Assembly (NCBI RefSeq): GCF_024679095.1
Contig: NC_066516.1
Coordinates: 1,843,732 to 1,907,731 of the forward strand
DNA length: 64,000 nt
DNA from: Eriocheir sinensis
Taxonomy: Eukaryota; Arthropoda; Malacostraca; Decapoda; Varunidae
Direction of reading: 5' to 3'
Below, in pieces: positions 36,152-47,567 of the stretch. The notes beneath the pieces are model-generated. The model had not been told where the DNA came from, searched no databases, and saw nothing but the letters and a program-made list of their open reading frames with translations. A program made the translations under genes and the position numbers. Each line of letters begins with the position of its first letter. Within the stretch, counting starts at the first letter, position 1.

Positions 36152-36655
36152 TACCTATGTAGAAGGACAAAGATCCGGATCTTCAAGTCACTTGTGCACC
36201 CTATCTTACTTTATGACTGTGAAACATGGACACTGAATGGCGACTTATAGAGGCGGACTGATGCCATGGTGATTATGTTCCTAGCAGAATCACTGGAATG
36301 ACTGTGTCAAACTGGCAATTACTCCGAGAGATAGATTCGAGTCCTATTACCTGCATAGTTCGTTAACGTCACGCCTATATGGTCATATGGCACGCTACCT
36401 ATAAGCCGACCCTGCATGGGCATGTGGCACGCTACCTACGTAGAAGCCGACCCTGGTTTATTTCTGTAAGAGACAATCCCGAGTGGGGACGACTACAGAG
36501 TTCGTGACTTTAAAAGTCGATAAGTCCTGCCATGAGGTACCAGTGATGGGAAGAGGGCCTCCATCAAGACTTGCCCGGAGAAACCCCCGGGCTTAGCGTT
36601 GTAGGGTGGGCGAAGCAACGCACCCCTAGCTTTTTCCCCCATTGATTACTTGAAT
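36152..36655 (+). mobile_element. F3: second 3' fragment of an F-family LINE
   Basis: It starts at TACCTATGTAGAAGGACAAAG, matching F1 at about 35248, and runs to GTAGGGTGGGCGAAGCAACG and a CCCATTGATTACTTGA tail. It follows F2 directly. A ~37-bp piece with GGCACGCTACCTA is duplicated (36389 and 36426). Heavily degraded. Confidence 0.82.
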
Positions 36656-37828
36656 AATCAGCAGAGAGCCGTCAAAGCAGCAGCAGGACAGTTAACACAC
36701 AAGCGGCCTTGCTCTGCTTCCTTTATCCTGCCCAGCGTTGTTGTCTAATCCATTCTTAATACTATCAATGACTTTTTATGAAAGAAAAGGAAAAAAAACA
36801 GCAATTTGTATAGACTCCAGTAATAAGCATCACTGCAATGAAATTTTCACTGGCAGGCTTGGGAGTTCAATATATACAACACTCCGATGGCTACTACCTC
36901 ATATATAACCAACATTTGGATATTCCGGGGTATTACCAACATTTTCCAGGCACACAATTGTATTTCCAAAGATATTGACGTTTGTCTCAGTTTTGCACAA
37001 CATAATTTTCTGTACACGCTTGGTGTGCCAGCTGGCACGCTCACTTCAACACGGGACTTTCTCTAGAATGCATAGTGGTTAAAGCAGTAACTAGTGGAAA
37101 GTTTTATCTCAAATAAAAATGTTAAAAAGATATGTTTTTCTTTAAAACAGCGTGTAAAAAGGTCTGACAGTAAATAGAAAGAAAACGGAACCCATCGATT
37201 TTCAAAAGCTGTAATACAGATTTCAGGAGTATACTAATCTGTCATCCACGTGATGATAGTCATGGTTAAATGTTATGATATTTGTATGCAAATCACGGCA
37301 GAATACATTGATTTTATGAAAAAATAGTTTGGTTAATATTGTAGGACATTCAAATCAACGCTACCAATTATTATGGTAATTGTTTATTATATCTCCTTTG
37401 CTTTTTGTGTGTGCGTGTAATGATTAAAATCAAAATCTTAAATTCATTGTCTGCTGTTAAATCTTTGAACATATTGAATTTTCCTCAGTTACAAGTGACC
37501 CTTGTTTATGGTGAGTGGCAATATGAATTTCCTATACAGGTGAAATTTTACTGAAATCCTTTACATCTGCCTGCCTCTCTTTGAAAATCGTTACCTGGCA
37601 TTGCGTAATGTGCACATTTTGCTACGAAGTCAATAAGTTTAGTGTTAGTAAAGGTTTAGCACAAGAACACTATGGAACCAGACCCTGCAGCACCCTAGTG
37701 ACCAGCATTCAGTCTGAGACAATGCCTTAATAACGGTCCTTTGTTTCCTGCTTCTGGTCAGCTTTAAACTCGTGTAGACATATTAAAGTTATCACTAACT
37801 ATTTCATTTTGATTACTGTGGTATGATG
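36656..37828. other. AT-rich unique spacer, no recognised gene
   Basis: About 1.2 kb of A/T-rich sequence without microsatellites or transposon similarity that I can see. The longest frames are about 65 codons and show no domain. It could be ordinary intergenic DNA. Confidence 0.5.
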
Positions 37829-38587
37829 AAGGCTTTTGAATCAATCCTTAACCGGAAGATTCAAAAGCATCTTTCCACTTCTGACCTTCTATCTGATCGC
37901 CAGTATGGGTTCCGCAAGGGGCGTTCTACTGGCGATCTTCTTGCTCTCTTAACTGACTCTTGGTCATCCTCTCTTAGCCGTTTCGGTGAAAAGTTCTCAG
38001 TTGCGCTAGACATATCGAAAGCTTTCGATAGATACTGGCACAAGTCTTTGCTTTCTAAACTGCCTTCTTTCGGATTAAATCCTTCTCTTTGTTCCTTTAT
38101 CTCCAGTTTCCTTTCCGGCCGTTCTATCTCTGCAGTGGTAGACGGTCACTGTTCTTCCCATAAACCTATCAACAGTGGTGTTCCACAGGGCTCTGTTCTA
38201 TCACCCACTCTCTTCCTGTTATGCATCAATGATCTTTCTATAACAAACGGTCCCCTCCACTCATACGCTGACGACTCCACTCTGCATTATTCAACTTCTT
38301 TCAGCAGAAGATCCTCACAACAGGAATTACAAGACTCCAGACTGGAGGCTGCAGAACGCTTAACCTCAGACCTTGCTATCATTTCCGATTGGGGTAAAAG
38401 GAACCTTGTATTCTTCAATGCCTCAAAAAAACCAATTTCTCTATCTATCAACTCGACACAATCTTCCAAACACCTATTCCCTATTCTTCGACTACACTTG
38501 GCTGTCACTTTCTTCAACACTAAATATCCTCGGTCTATCCTTAGCTCAAAATCTCAACTGGAAACCTCACATCTCCTCTCTTACTAA
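37823..38587 (+). pseudogene. A6 RT core, 254-codon open frame
   Basis: This frame carries the complete palm region of the family A RT with both catalytic sites (the Asp of ISKAFD and the Asp pair of YADD). The first few codons and the ATG are flanking sequence, so this is not a real start. After a frameshift near 38430 the translation turns into PISLSINSTQSSK, which is the shifted reading of the FLHLSTRHNLPNT segment. Confidence 0.82.
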
Positions 38588-38711
38588 ATCAGCTTCCTCG
38601 AGGTTGGGCGTTCTGTATCGTCTCCGCCAGTTCTTCTCCCCCGCACAGATGCTTTCCATATAAAGGGGCCATGTCCACCCTCGTATGGAGTATGCATCTC
38701 ACGTGTGGGGG
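37829..38711 (+). mobile_element. A6 (left part): family A LINE RT
   Basis: It starts inside the RT at AFESILNRKIQKHLSTSDLL, then [60 protein letters not shown], the intact active site SYADDSTLHY at about 38263-38290, and SDWGKRNLVFFNAS. The frame shifts in an A run near 38430, then continues to RMEYASHVWG. It is broken at 38711 by an inserted inverted-repeat element and continues at 39165. 5'-truncated. Confidence 0.88.
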
Positions 38712-39164
38712 GTGTTATAGTAGGATATCAATGTATTATTATTATTTAATATCACCACGAATTAGGCATACAATTGTCAATGGAAAACCCCCACGACAGA
38801 TAGATCACGCCACCTTATAGGAATGTCGTCCGTCAGTGTTTACCGTCTCAGTTTTGTATACTTAGCACTCCGATGGTGCGTGGAGGTCACCTTGACATAC
38901 GTGACCAATTGTAACCATTATTTTCCAACCTGTAACTCGTCACTCCTTCACGAGAGTCCGACTGACACACAACGACAGTCGCTCTCGCTCCGTCGCTTCT
39001 TGTACATAAAGGCTACGAATATAATTCGCCTTACGGAAGCTGAAGTCTTAATCAACACCCTTTAAACGCCCCCCGACAAGCCCGTTACATTTGCATTGAC
39101 AATTGTATGCCTAATTCGTGGTGATATTAAATAATAATAATACATTGATATCCTACTATAACAC
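38712..39164. mobile_element. 453-bp element with perfect 71-bp inverted terminal repeats
   Basis: Bases 38712-38782 are the exact reverse complement of 39094-39164, starting GTGTTATAGTAGGATATC. It splits A6 inside HVWGGSTH. The empty site is known from A3, A4 and others (CACGTGTGGGGGGGCTCC). Because the target is a G run, the duplication cannot be read exactly, though TGGGG sits on both sides. The interior has an 80-codon frame with no recognisable domain, so it is non-autonomous. A MITE-type DNA transposon is most likely. TG...CA ends leave an LTR-like origin open. Confidence 0.85.
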
Positions 39165-39668
39165 TGGGGCTCAACTCACACAGCTCTTCTGGACAGAGTG
39201 GAGTCTAAGGCTCTTCGTCTCATCAGCTCTCCTCCTCTTACCGACAGCATTCTACCTCTTAAATTCCGCCGCCATGTTGCATCTCTTTCTATAGTCTATG
39301 GATATTTTCATGCTGACTGCTCTTCTGAACTTGTTAACTGCATGCCTCCCCCCTTCCCGCGGCCCCGCTGCACACGACTTTCTACTCATGCTCATCTCTG
39401 TACTGTCCAAACCCCTAATGCAAGAGTTAACCAGCATCTCTATTCTTTCATCCCCTTCACTGGTGAACTCTGGAAAAGTCTTCCTTCGTCTGTATTTCCT
39501 CCTGCCTATGACTTGACCTTTTTCAAGAAGAGTGTATCAAGACACTTCTACCTCCGAAATTGACCTCTCTTTTGGCCACTGAGAGCAACAGTTAGCGGGC
39601 TTTTTTTTTTTTTTTTTACATCTATTTGTCGCCCTTGTTACCCTCTGTGCGGTAAAAAAAAAAAAAAA
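39165..39668 (+). mobile_element. A6 (right part): C-terminus and 3' UTR
   Basis: SALRLIS-type reading: ESKALRLISSPPLTDSILPL, KFRRHVASLSIVYGYFHADC, NARVNQHLYSFIPFTGELWK and FFKKSVSRHFYLRN, with a stop at 39561-39563. The 3' UTR GGCCACTGAGAGCAACAGTT is followed by 17-20 T, CGCCCTTGTTACCCTCTG and a poly(A) of about 15 (39654-39668). Confidence 0.88.
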
Positions 39669-40664
39669 GAGTTTAATGTCAAGAGGACATCCTTTTCGTG
39701 ACCCTTGCAAAAGTGACATCACGGACAACCCCCATACTACTTCTCTACAGCCGGAACTTAAAGCGGGAACAAAATGGTTGCGAAAATATAACTTGATATT
39801 GGGCTATACTAAACCCTTTATCATAGGGTAATAACATTACTTCGGATGAATAAACTATAAAAACTTAATGCATCGAAATTATGTTGAACTTAATTGTTGT
39901 CATATCATATGTACGTACATTACATGGTGCGATGAGAATGGCCCCAATTATCAAGTAGGGAGTGTAATTAATTTCAGAATTGATTATATTGATGACGGCA
40001 ATAATGCAATTTCATAAAACTAATTGGAACAAAAATGGCTTTTCAGATGCACTCTTTGATTGTTCCTTTAGTTAGGCCAATCTTGGGATAACAAAAGCCA
40101 CAAAGCCCGTGCCGGTATTATGATCCTTTGTGCTGCAGAGCCCTCCATGTTGAGTACTGCCGGACCTTGCCATGACTTATCGTGCCGTGCCGTGCCGTGC
40201 CGTGCCCTGCTGTGTTCCCTGTGTTGTGGTCCATCGAGCCCTGCCTTTGATTCGTAAAATGAACTCAGCTCCCAAAGTCTGAGCCAGTATTCGGACCTTT
40301 GTGTTGCCGTGCCGCGCCGTGCCCAGCTGCGTCTCGTGCCAAGCCTTGAAGCGTCGTGCAGCGCTACATCGACCCCCTAAAGTGACAGGCCCGGGAGTTA
40401 CTACCCTTCCCTTCTCTGTAATGCTATGTTATGTTCAGTGGAAGCGAAAGATGGTTACAGCTAGTCAACGGAAGTCATGTATCGTGCCCAGCGTTCGTGA
40501 TCCGACGGCTTCATGTCCTCAACCACCCATGAATGGCCGTATTCGCCAATATGCCCTCAAGAAATCTGGTTCAGACTTCGACTGCGGCCAAACAGGGCAA
40601 CTGGAGTAACAGGAAAAGTAACAAGAGAAGGCCTCACAATAAATAAATAAAAATCCACCTTTGT

Positions 40665-40667
<3 letters not shown>
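39669..40667. other. Spacer with a (GTGCC)n minisatellite
   Basis: Mostly unique sequence. CGTGC(CGTGC)n gives five pentanucleotide units at 40181-40206, with a diverged echo CGTGCCGCGCCGTGCCC near 40308. A 102-codon frame at 40301-40609 shows no domain I know. No gene is supported. Confidence 0.5.
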
Positions 40668-40705
<38 letters not shown>

Positions 40706-40959
40706 TCAACACGGCCTGATCACGTGTTCGACTCGTAATCGCCAGCAGGTACCCTCCCGACATGGGCAAGTGCTCTTTATCGTCGATCTATGGGTACTGC
40801 CAGGACCTCACACACCACACACCCCATCCCCTTTGCTCAAGGGGGGACAGTAACCACTCCTAGTCAACGGAAAGAATCCGGCCTGAGCGGGCTCGAACCG
40901 CCGCCCTGTCAGACCGTGAAGCCTGGCAACGCAGCGCTCTACCAGTTGCGACACGAAGT

Positions 40960-40996
<37 letters not shown>
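40668..40996 (-). mobile_element. SINE2: tRNA-derived SINE bounded by (AC)n
   Basis: On the minus strand a tRNA-like head runs from about 40954: A box TGGTAGAGCGC (40934-40944), a GACAGGGCGGC spacer, B box GGTTCGAGCCC (40889-40899). The body goes to ATCAGGCCGTGTTGAATT, then (AC)n (40668-40702). Another (GT)n, i.e. (AC)n on the element strand, lies at 40960-40996 on the 5' side. The acceptor stem does not close, so it is not a functional tRNA gene. Single copy in this window. Confidence 0.75.
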
Positions 40997-41945
<949 letters not shown>

Positions 41946-42130
41946 TAAAAGGAAAAGAAATACTATATGAATGAAACTAATAAAAACAAAACCCAAGCTT
42001 TTCCCTGAAAAAAAAAGTGTCTACAGCATTCTCTGCACATAATCCATCACTAATAAGACATAAAATATGGTACTGACTACTGACTACCAAAGTCCAAGCA
42101 CCAACTCTCTCTCTCTCTTGTTGACTGCTC

Positions 42131-42330
42131 GGTCTTTTACAGTAAAGCCTTTAGCCTAAATAACAGACTTCAAACTCTTTGTAGGGAAATGGACGTTGGC
42201 TACGTAAACTTTGGGATTAATTTTATGGCATGAGGAGTCTATTTCAGAAAGATGGACTCCATTTGTCTGCAGTCGGAGCGGCAAGATTTGGGAGGCTGCT
42301 TCACGGCGCTGTTCGAGACTTTAGAGCAAA
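42131..42330 (+). pseudogene. B3 ORF1 tail: SGNH-esterase C-terminal block
   Basis: SLNNRLQTLCREMDVGYVNF, then (after a small frameshift) LFQKDGLHLSAVGAARFGRL and GAVRDFRAKNESR. DGLHL at 42251-42265 is the SGNH block V with the catalytic Asp and His. The parallel region of C1 reads DVVHLNPVGAARLGRLL. The N-terminal GDS block is missing, so the copy is truncated within ORF1. Confidence 0.72.
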
Positions 42331-42444
42331 AAACGAATCGCGCGTTCACACCCCGTCCACTTAAATACAAATAGTTGTCATGCGGCCACCACTTCATTAG
42401 ATCGTAAAACAACTAACAACTCCGTTTCTTGAGTTATAACAAAA

Positions 42445-43093
42445 TACAATTTAAGGGTTCTTAGCTTTAACGCTCGAAGCTTAAGAAATAAGATCGATGA
42501 ATTGCAGTGCCTAACTAAAACAGAGGACTTTGATGTAATTGCCGTAATTGAGACATTTATTGACACCGCTAATAAAGACTTAATTATTTTGATATAATAA
42601 AGATAACTTTATATTTTTCAATAAAGACCGAGTTAATCGTAGAGGTGGAGGAGTGGCTCTTTACGTCAAAAGTAGCTTACAGCCCGTTGATAAAACACCA
42701 AAGGACAGTAATGTAGAACACGTGAGCGTGAGTACAAATACCGATCAATTAAAAATCAACATATCCGTCACTTATAGGCCTCCAGGCCAATCACGCGAGG
42801 ATGATGAAATAATGTATAGCGTTTTGCAAAGAACACTCCAAAACAGTGATGCATTGATTATGGGCGATTTTAATCTACCGCATATAGACGGGCAGACACT
42901 CACGGGATCCGAGGGGGAATCGCACAGGATGCTAGACTTCGTTAAAAATAACTGCCTGAGCCAAATAATTAGTGAACCAACGCGCGTTAATAATATTCTT
43001 GATCTTGTATTAGTAACCAAGAGATCATTGACAATGTTAGCGTTGGCGAACACCTCGGATCATGCGATCATAGACTGGTGCGTCTCGACATAA
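42445..43093 (+). pseudogene. B3 ORF2 endonuclease
   Basis: LSFNARSLRNKIDELQCL (from about 42457), VIAVIETFIDTANKD with the catalytic Glu (about 42540), a frameshift near 42590, NRRGGGVALYVKSS (42640), VTYRPPGQSREDDEI, ALIMGDFNLPHIDG with the catalytic Asp and Asn (42850-42890), NNILDLVLVTKRS, and NTSDHAIIDW (about 43050-43080) with the SDH pair. All nuclease residues can be read. The frame ends at 43093 and continues shifted. Confidence 0.82.
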
Positions 43094-43262
43094 GAGCTCA
43101 AACAAGGATTGCAGAGAATAAGATATTGGTTCCCAATTTTAAAAGAGCGGATTTTGAAAGAATAAGACCGTCATTACAAACTTTCAATTAGTATCCAACA
43201 TCGACGTCGAAGAATCTTGGCAAGACTTTAAAGCTCGATTACTAACTGAACAAAATAAATCC

Positions 43263-43766
43263 GTGCAATCTTGTGAAAAGCGCCGAAAAGTTAAAAATCC
43301 TCCGTGGTTCAATATTGAAATCGAACTTGCTCTCCAAAAGAGGAACTTGTTATATAGGCAAAAGAAAACCGATAACTCTACCGAAAATAGTACATGGTAC
43401 TACGAAGCAAGACGACAAGTCATAAGTTTAATCAAACAGGCGAAACGGAGGTACGAAGTAAACATTGCGGTAAATTGCAAGTCAGATCCTAAAAGTTTTT
43501 TTAGATATGTAAACAACAAAAAAGAGATTCGAAGTGGGATTGGCCCATTAACTGATAATTCGGGCAATATCGTGACAGACAGCCAACGCAAAGCGAGCAC
43601 GTTAAATTATTATTTCGCCTCGGTTTTTAATAGTAATTCTACCGATATTGCTGGTGTTCCTAACACTATTGAAAATCCCAGTTATACCCTTACTGACTTT
43701 GAAATCAGTAGAGATGGGGTTCTCAAAGCGCTGCAGTCACTTAAAACCACAGAGTTATATACCTAG
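43263..43766 (+). pseudogene. B3 EN-RT linker
   Basis: CEKRRKVKNPPWFNIEIELA, RLRYRQKK-like, YYEARRQVISLIKQAKRRYE, SDPKSFFRYVNNKKEIRSGI, LNYYFASVFNSNSTDIAG, then EISRDGVLKALQSLKTTE. This matches the linker of CR1-type ORF2. The next expected text (DKSPGPDK) is absent, because the CAC-rich insertion begins here. Confidence 0.8.
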
Positions 43767-43902
43767 AGCGCGCGAGCCAGACACTCGGTTGCGGCAACCG
43801 GAAGTACCCCGGCCGCCATCTTTGGGAGCCCAGTCCAGTGGTGATGCTATAGTGGTGGTGGTGATGCTATAGTGGTGGTGATGGTGGTGGTGTTGGTGGT
43901 GG

Positions 43903-43955
<53 letters not shown>

Positions 43956-44965
43956 GGACTGACGTGACATATGACATAACTCAGGTTTTATACTCTCTCT
44001 CTCTCTCTCTCTCTTTTTATGAAAACCACCATCACCAAGACCACCACCACCACCACCATCACGTATCAGTGTACCACCACCACCACCACCACTATCACGT
44101 ACCACCACCACCACCACCACCACTATCACTTACCACCACCACCACCACCACCACTATCACTTACCACCACCACTATCACGTACCACCACCACTATCACGT
44201 ACCACCACCACCACCATCACCACCACTATCACGTACCACCACCACCACCACCACTGTCACTTACCACCACCACCACCATCACCACCACTATCACGTACCA
44301 CCACCACCACCACCACTATCACTTACCACCACCACCACCACCACCACTATCACGTACCACCACCACTATCACGTACCACCACCACCACCATCACCACCAC
44401 TATCACGTACCACCACCACCACCACCACTGTCACTTACCACCACCACTATCACGTACCACCACCACCACCACCACTATCACTTACCACCACCACTATCAC
44501 GTACCACCACCACCACCTCCACCACCACCACCACCATCACCACCTCTACCACCACCACCATCACCACCACCGCCACCTCCACCACCACCATCATCATCAC
44601 CACCACCACCACCACCATCACCACCACCACCACCATCACCACCACCATCACCACCACCATCACCACCACCTCCACCACCACCATCATCACCACCACCAAC
44701 AACAACACCACCACGACCATCATCACCACCACCACCAACACCACCACCATCATCACCACCACCAACACCATCTTCGCCACCACCACCACCATCATCACCA
44801 CCACCACCACTATCACCACCACCATCATCATCATCACCACCACCACCATCACCACCACCACCATCATCACCACCACCACCAACAACACCACCACCACCAT
44901 CTACACCACCACTATCACCACCTTCACCACCACCATCCCCATCATCAAAACCACCACCACAGAGT
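43754..44965. repeat. CAC-rich insertion in B3 with GTG/GA hairpin
   Basis: After a short GC-rich piece come (GTG)n at 43853-43908, (GA)n at 43909-43954, a 40-bp spacer, (CT)n at 43994-44014 and then (CAC)n with CACTATCACGTACC and CACTATCACTTACC interruptions to about 44950. Left and right halves are complementary. A 174-bp higher-order period is visible in 44160-44450. Long His/Thr/Pro frames result and are not genes. Confidence 0.85.
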
Positions 44966-45658
44966 GAGGGAAAGTGGGCTCCCCAAGATGATTGGAAAAT
45001 GGCTAACGTAACACTCATTTTAAAAAAAGGCAACTGAAAATTAACGGATAATTACAGGCCAATCAGCTTAACTTCAATTATTAGTAAATTATTTGAGACA
45101 ATTATTCGAGATAAAGTAGTTAACTACCTAGAGTGTAATTCGCTAATCCTGGACTCGCAACATGGTTTCCGTAACAACAGATCTTGTTTGTCGAATCTAT
45201 TAACGTTCTATAACGAGCTTTTTGCAGTCTATCATGTTTCTAAATCACTTGATATTATTTATTTGGACTTACAGAAAGCGTTTGATAAAGTCCCACACTA
45301 CAAGTTGCTTCATTAAATCAAGGAAATAGGTATCGGGGGTAAGCTTCACGAATGGATCAAGCACTGGCTAAACAATAGAAAGCAAAGAGTTGTAATAAAT
45401 GGAGTGACCTCTGAGTGGATGCCAGTCACTAGTGGTGTTCCCCAAGGCTATGTCCTGGGACCCGTTCTCTTCGTCATATACATCAACGACATTGCCCTTG
45501 GTCTCAATAATTTCATTAGTAAATTTGCGGAGGACACGAAAATCGGCAATGCGGTACTTACAGAATGTGACAGGCGGAGCCTACAAGAATATTTGCGTAA
45601 AATATCAGATTGGTCAGTAAAATGGGAAATGCCTTTTAATATAAACAAGTACAAATTA
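44966..45658 (+). pseudogene. B3 reverse transcriptase
   Basis: WAPQDDWKMANVTLILKKGN then, frame-shifted, [60 protein letters not shown] (stop at 45313), [40 protein letters not shown] and the active site SKFAEDTKIGN, in which FADDT is FAEDT (45521-45535), so one catalytic Asp is Glu. MPFNINKY ends at the SINE1b insertion. Confidence 0.85.
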
Positions 45659-45980
45659 GGGGAGGCGGTGGCTGAGTGGATAGCGTGGCGGCGCCGCGTC
45701 CAGGACGACACGATTTCGATCCTCGCCCGGTGTAACAAGCTGGGATTTTTCAGCCGCCGCCGAGTGGCCTAAGACTATACCACATGCTGTCCAGAAGACA
45801 ACCCATCAACCCGGACTCTAGATTCTAGGATTAAAGATGAGCTCCGGGGGGCAGCATGAGCCAATGCAAGATGGCGCCACTATAAACACTTGCATGCGCC
45901 ACAACGGGCTGTGGCCGACCATCAGGCCCTGATACGATGGAAAAGCCTACCGGCGCAACAGGCGAAGACGTAAAAAAAAA
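45659..45980 (+). mobile_element. SINE1b: tRNA-derived SINE nested in B3
   Basis: Head GGAGGCGGTGGCTGAGTGGA (A-box-like), a degraded B box ATTTCGATCC (45711), body with CCGCCGCCGAGTGGCC, GGGGGGCAGCATGAGCCAAT, GCAAGATGGCGCCACTATAA, one 35-bp unit remnant (GGCCGACCATCAGGCCCTGA) and a poly(A) at 45972-45980. B3 coding resumes with AAGTGCCAGATTCTGCAGG. AAACAAGT before it and AAATAAGT after it are a probable imperfect target duplication. Confidence 0.87.
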
Positions 45981-46940
<960 letters not shown>

Positions 46941-47132
46941 AAAAATATTCATAATTAATTCATTAACATATTCCTGGAAGAGCCGCATTAATATGTGAAT
47001 GCAAATCGCTTAAAACTCTTGAAAGAAAATGATATTAGGTGTTGGCTGGAAAAGTAGCCACGCCAATGAAAAAAGAACAAAAACTACTTATTAAGCTGGA
47101 ACACATGAATACTTAATACAGCAAGAGAGACA

Positions 47133-47171
<39 letters not shown>
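47133..47171 (+). repeat. (GA)n microsatellite
   Basis: About 39 bp of GA in A-rich sequence. Confidence 0.95.
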
Positions 47172-47174
<3 letters not shown>

Positions 47175-47250
47175 ATATTACTCATCCCAGTGATCAGTCA
47201 TATCTTGCGAATTATATTACGTATTTCTTCATAATCTACATGACCCACTG

Positions 47251-47285
<35 letters not shown>

Positions 47286-47287
47286 CT
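47251..47287 (+). repeat. (AC)n at the 5' edge of G1
   Basis: About 37 bp of AC with one GC interruption. G1 coding starts within 20 bp, and a 150-bp array of the same motif follows its 3' end at 52427. Confidence 0.93.
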
Positions 47288-47567
47288 CAAAGCAAACAAA
47301 AGACTCTTTTTAGTTGGAGACTTCAAATGTAAGGAAGTAAATTGGGAAATATTTGAAAGTGGAGGTAGTAAAACAGCATGGGGGAAAAGATTTCTAAGAT
47401 TGACTATGGAAAACTTGATGATGCAGTGGGTGACGGAGAACACAAGATACAGAAGTGACGATGAACCAGCAAGACTGGACCTGGTGTTAACAAAGAAAAT
47501 ATACTTGTTAAATGAATTAAGATATGGGTGCCCCCTGGGAAAGAGTGATCCTGTGATAATAGAACAC
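47288..47567 (+). mobile_element. G1 (left part): G-family LINE endonuclease
   Basis: LVGDFKCKEVNWEIFESGGS, KTAWGKRFLRLTMENLMMQW, VTENTRYRSDDEPARLDLVL, then GCPLGKSDPVIIE. This is the C-terminal half of an apurinic-like EN. The GDFN motif reads GDFK and the SDH motif reads SDP, so two catalytic positions have changed. It is 5'-truncated at the AC array and interrupted after IIE by C2. The family continues at about 49630. Confidence 0.83.

Noticed and set aside
38823..39065. 80-codon frame inside the 71-bp inverted-repeat element as a transposase
   Set aside because: Too short, and no DDE/D or zinc-finger pattern. The element is better seen as non-autonomous.
40889..40954. Possible tRNA gene (A and B boxes)
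   Set aside because: The acceptor stem does not close and the sequence continues into a SINE body with an (AC)n tail. Called SINE2 instead.
43964..45037. 330-357 codon His/Thr/Pro-rich frames
   Set aside because: Translation of the (CAC)n array in different phases, inside an inactivated LINE.
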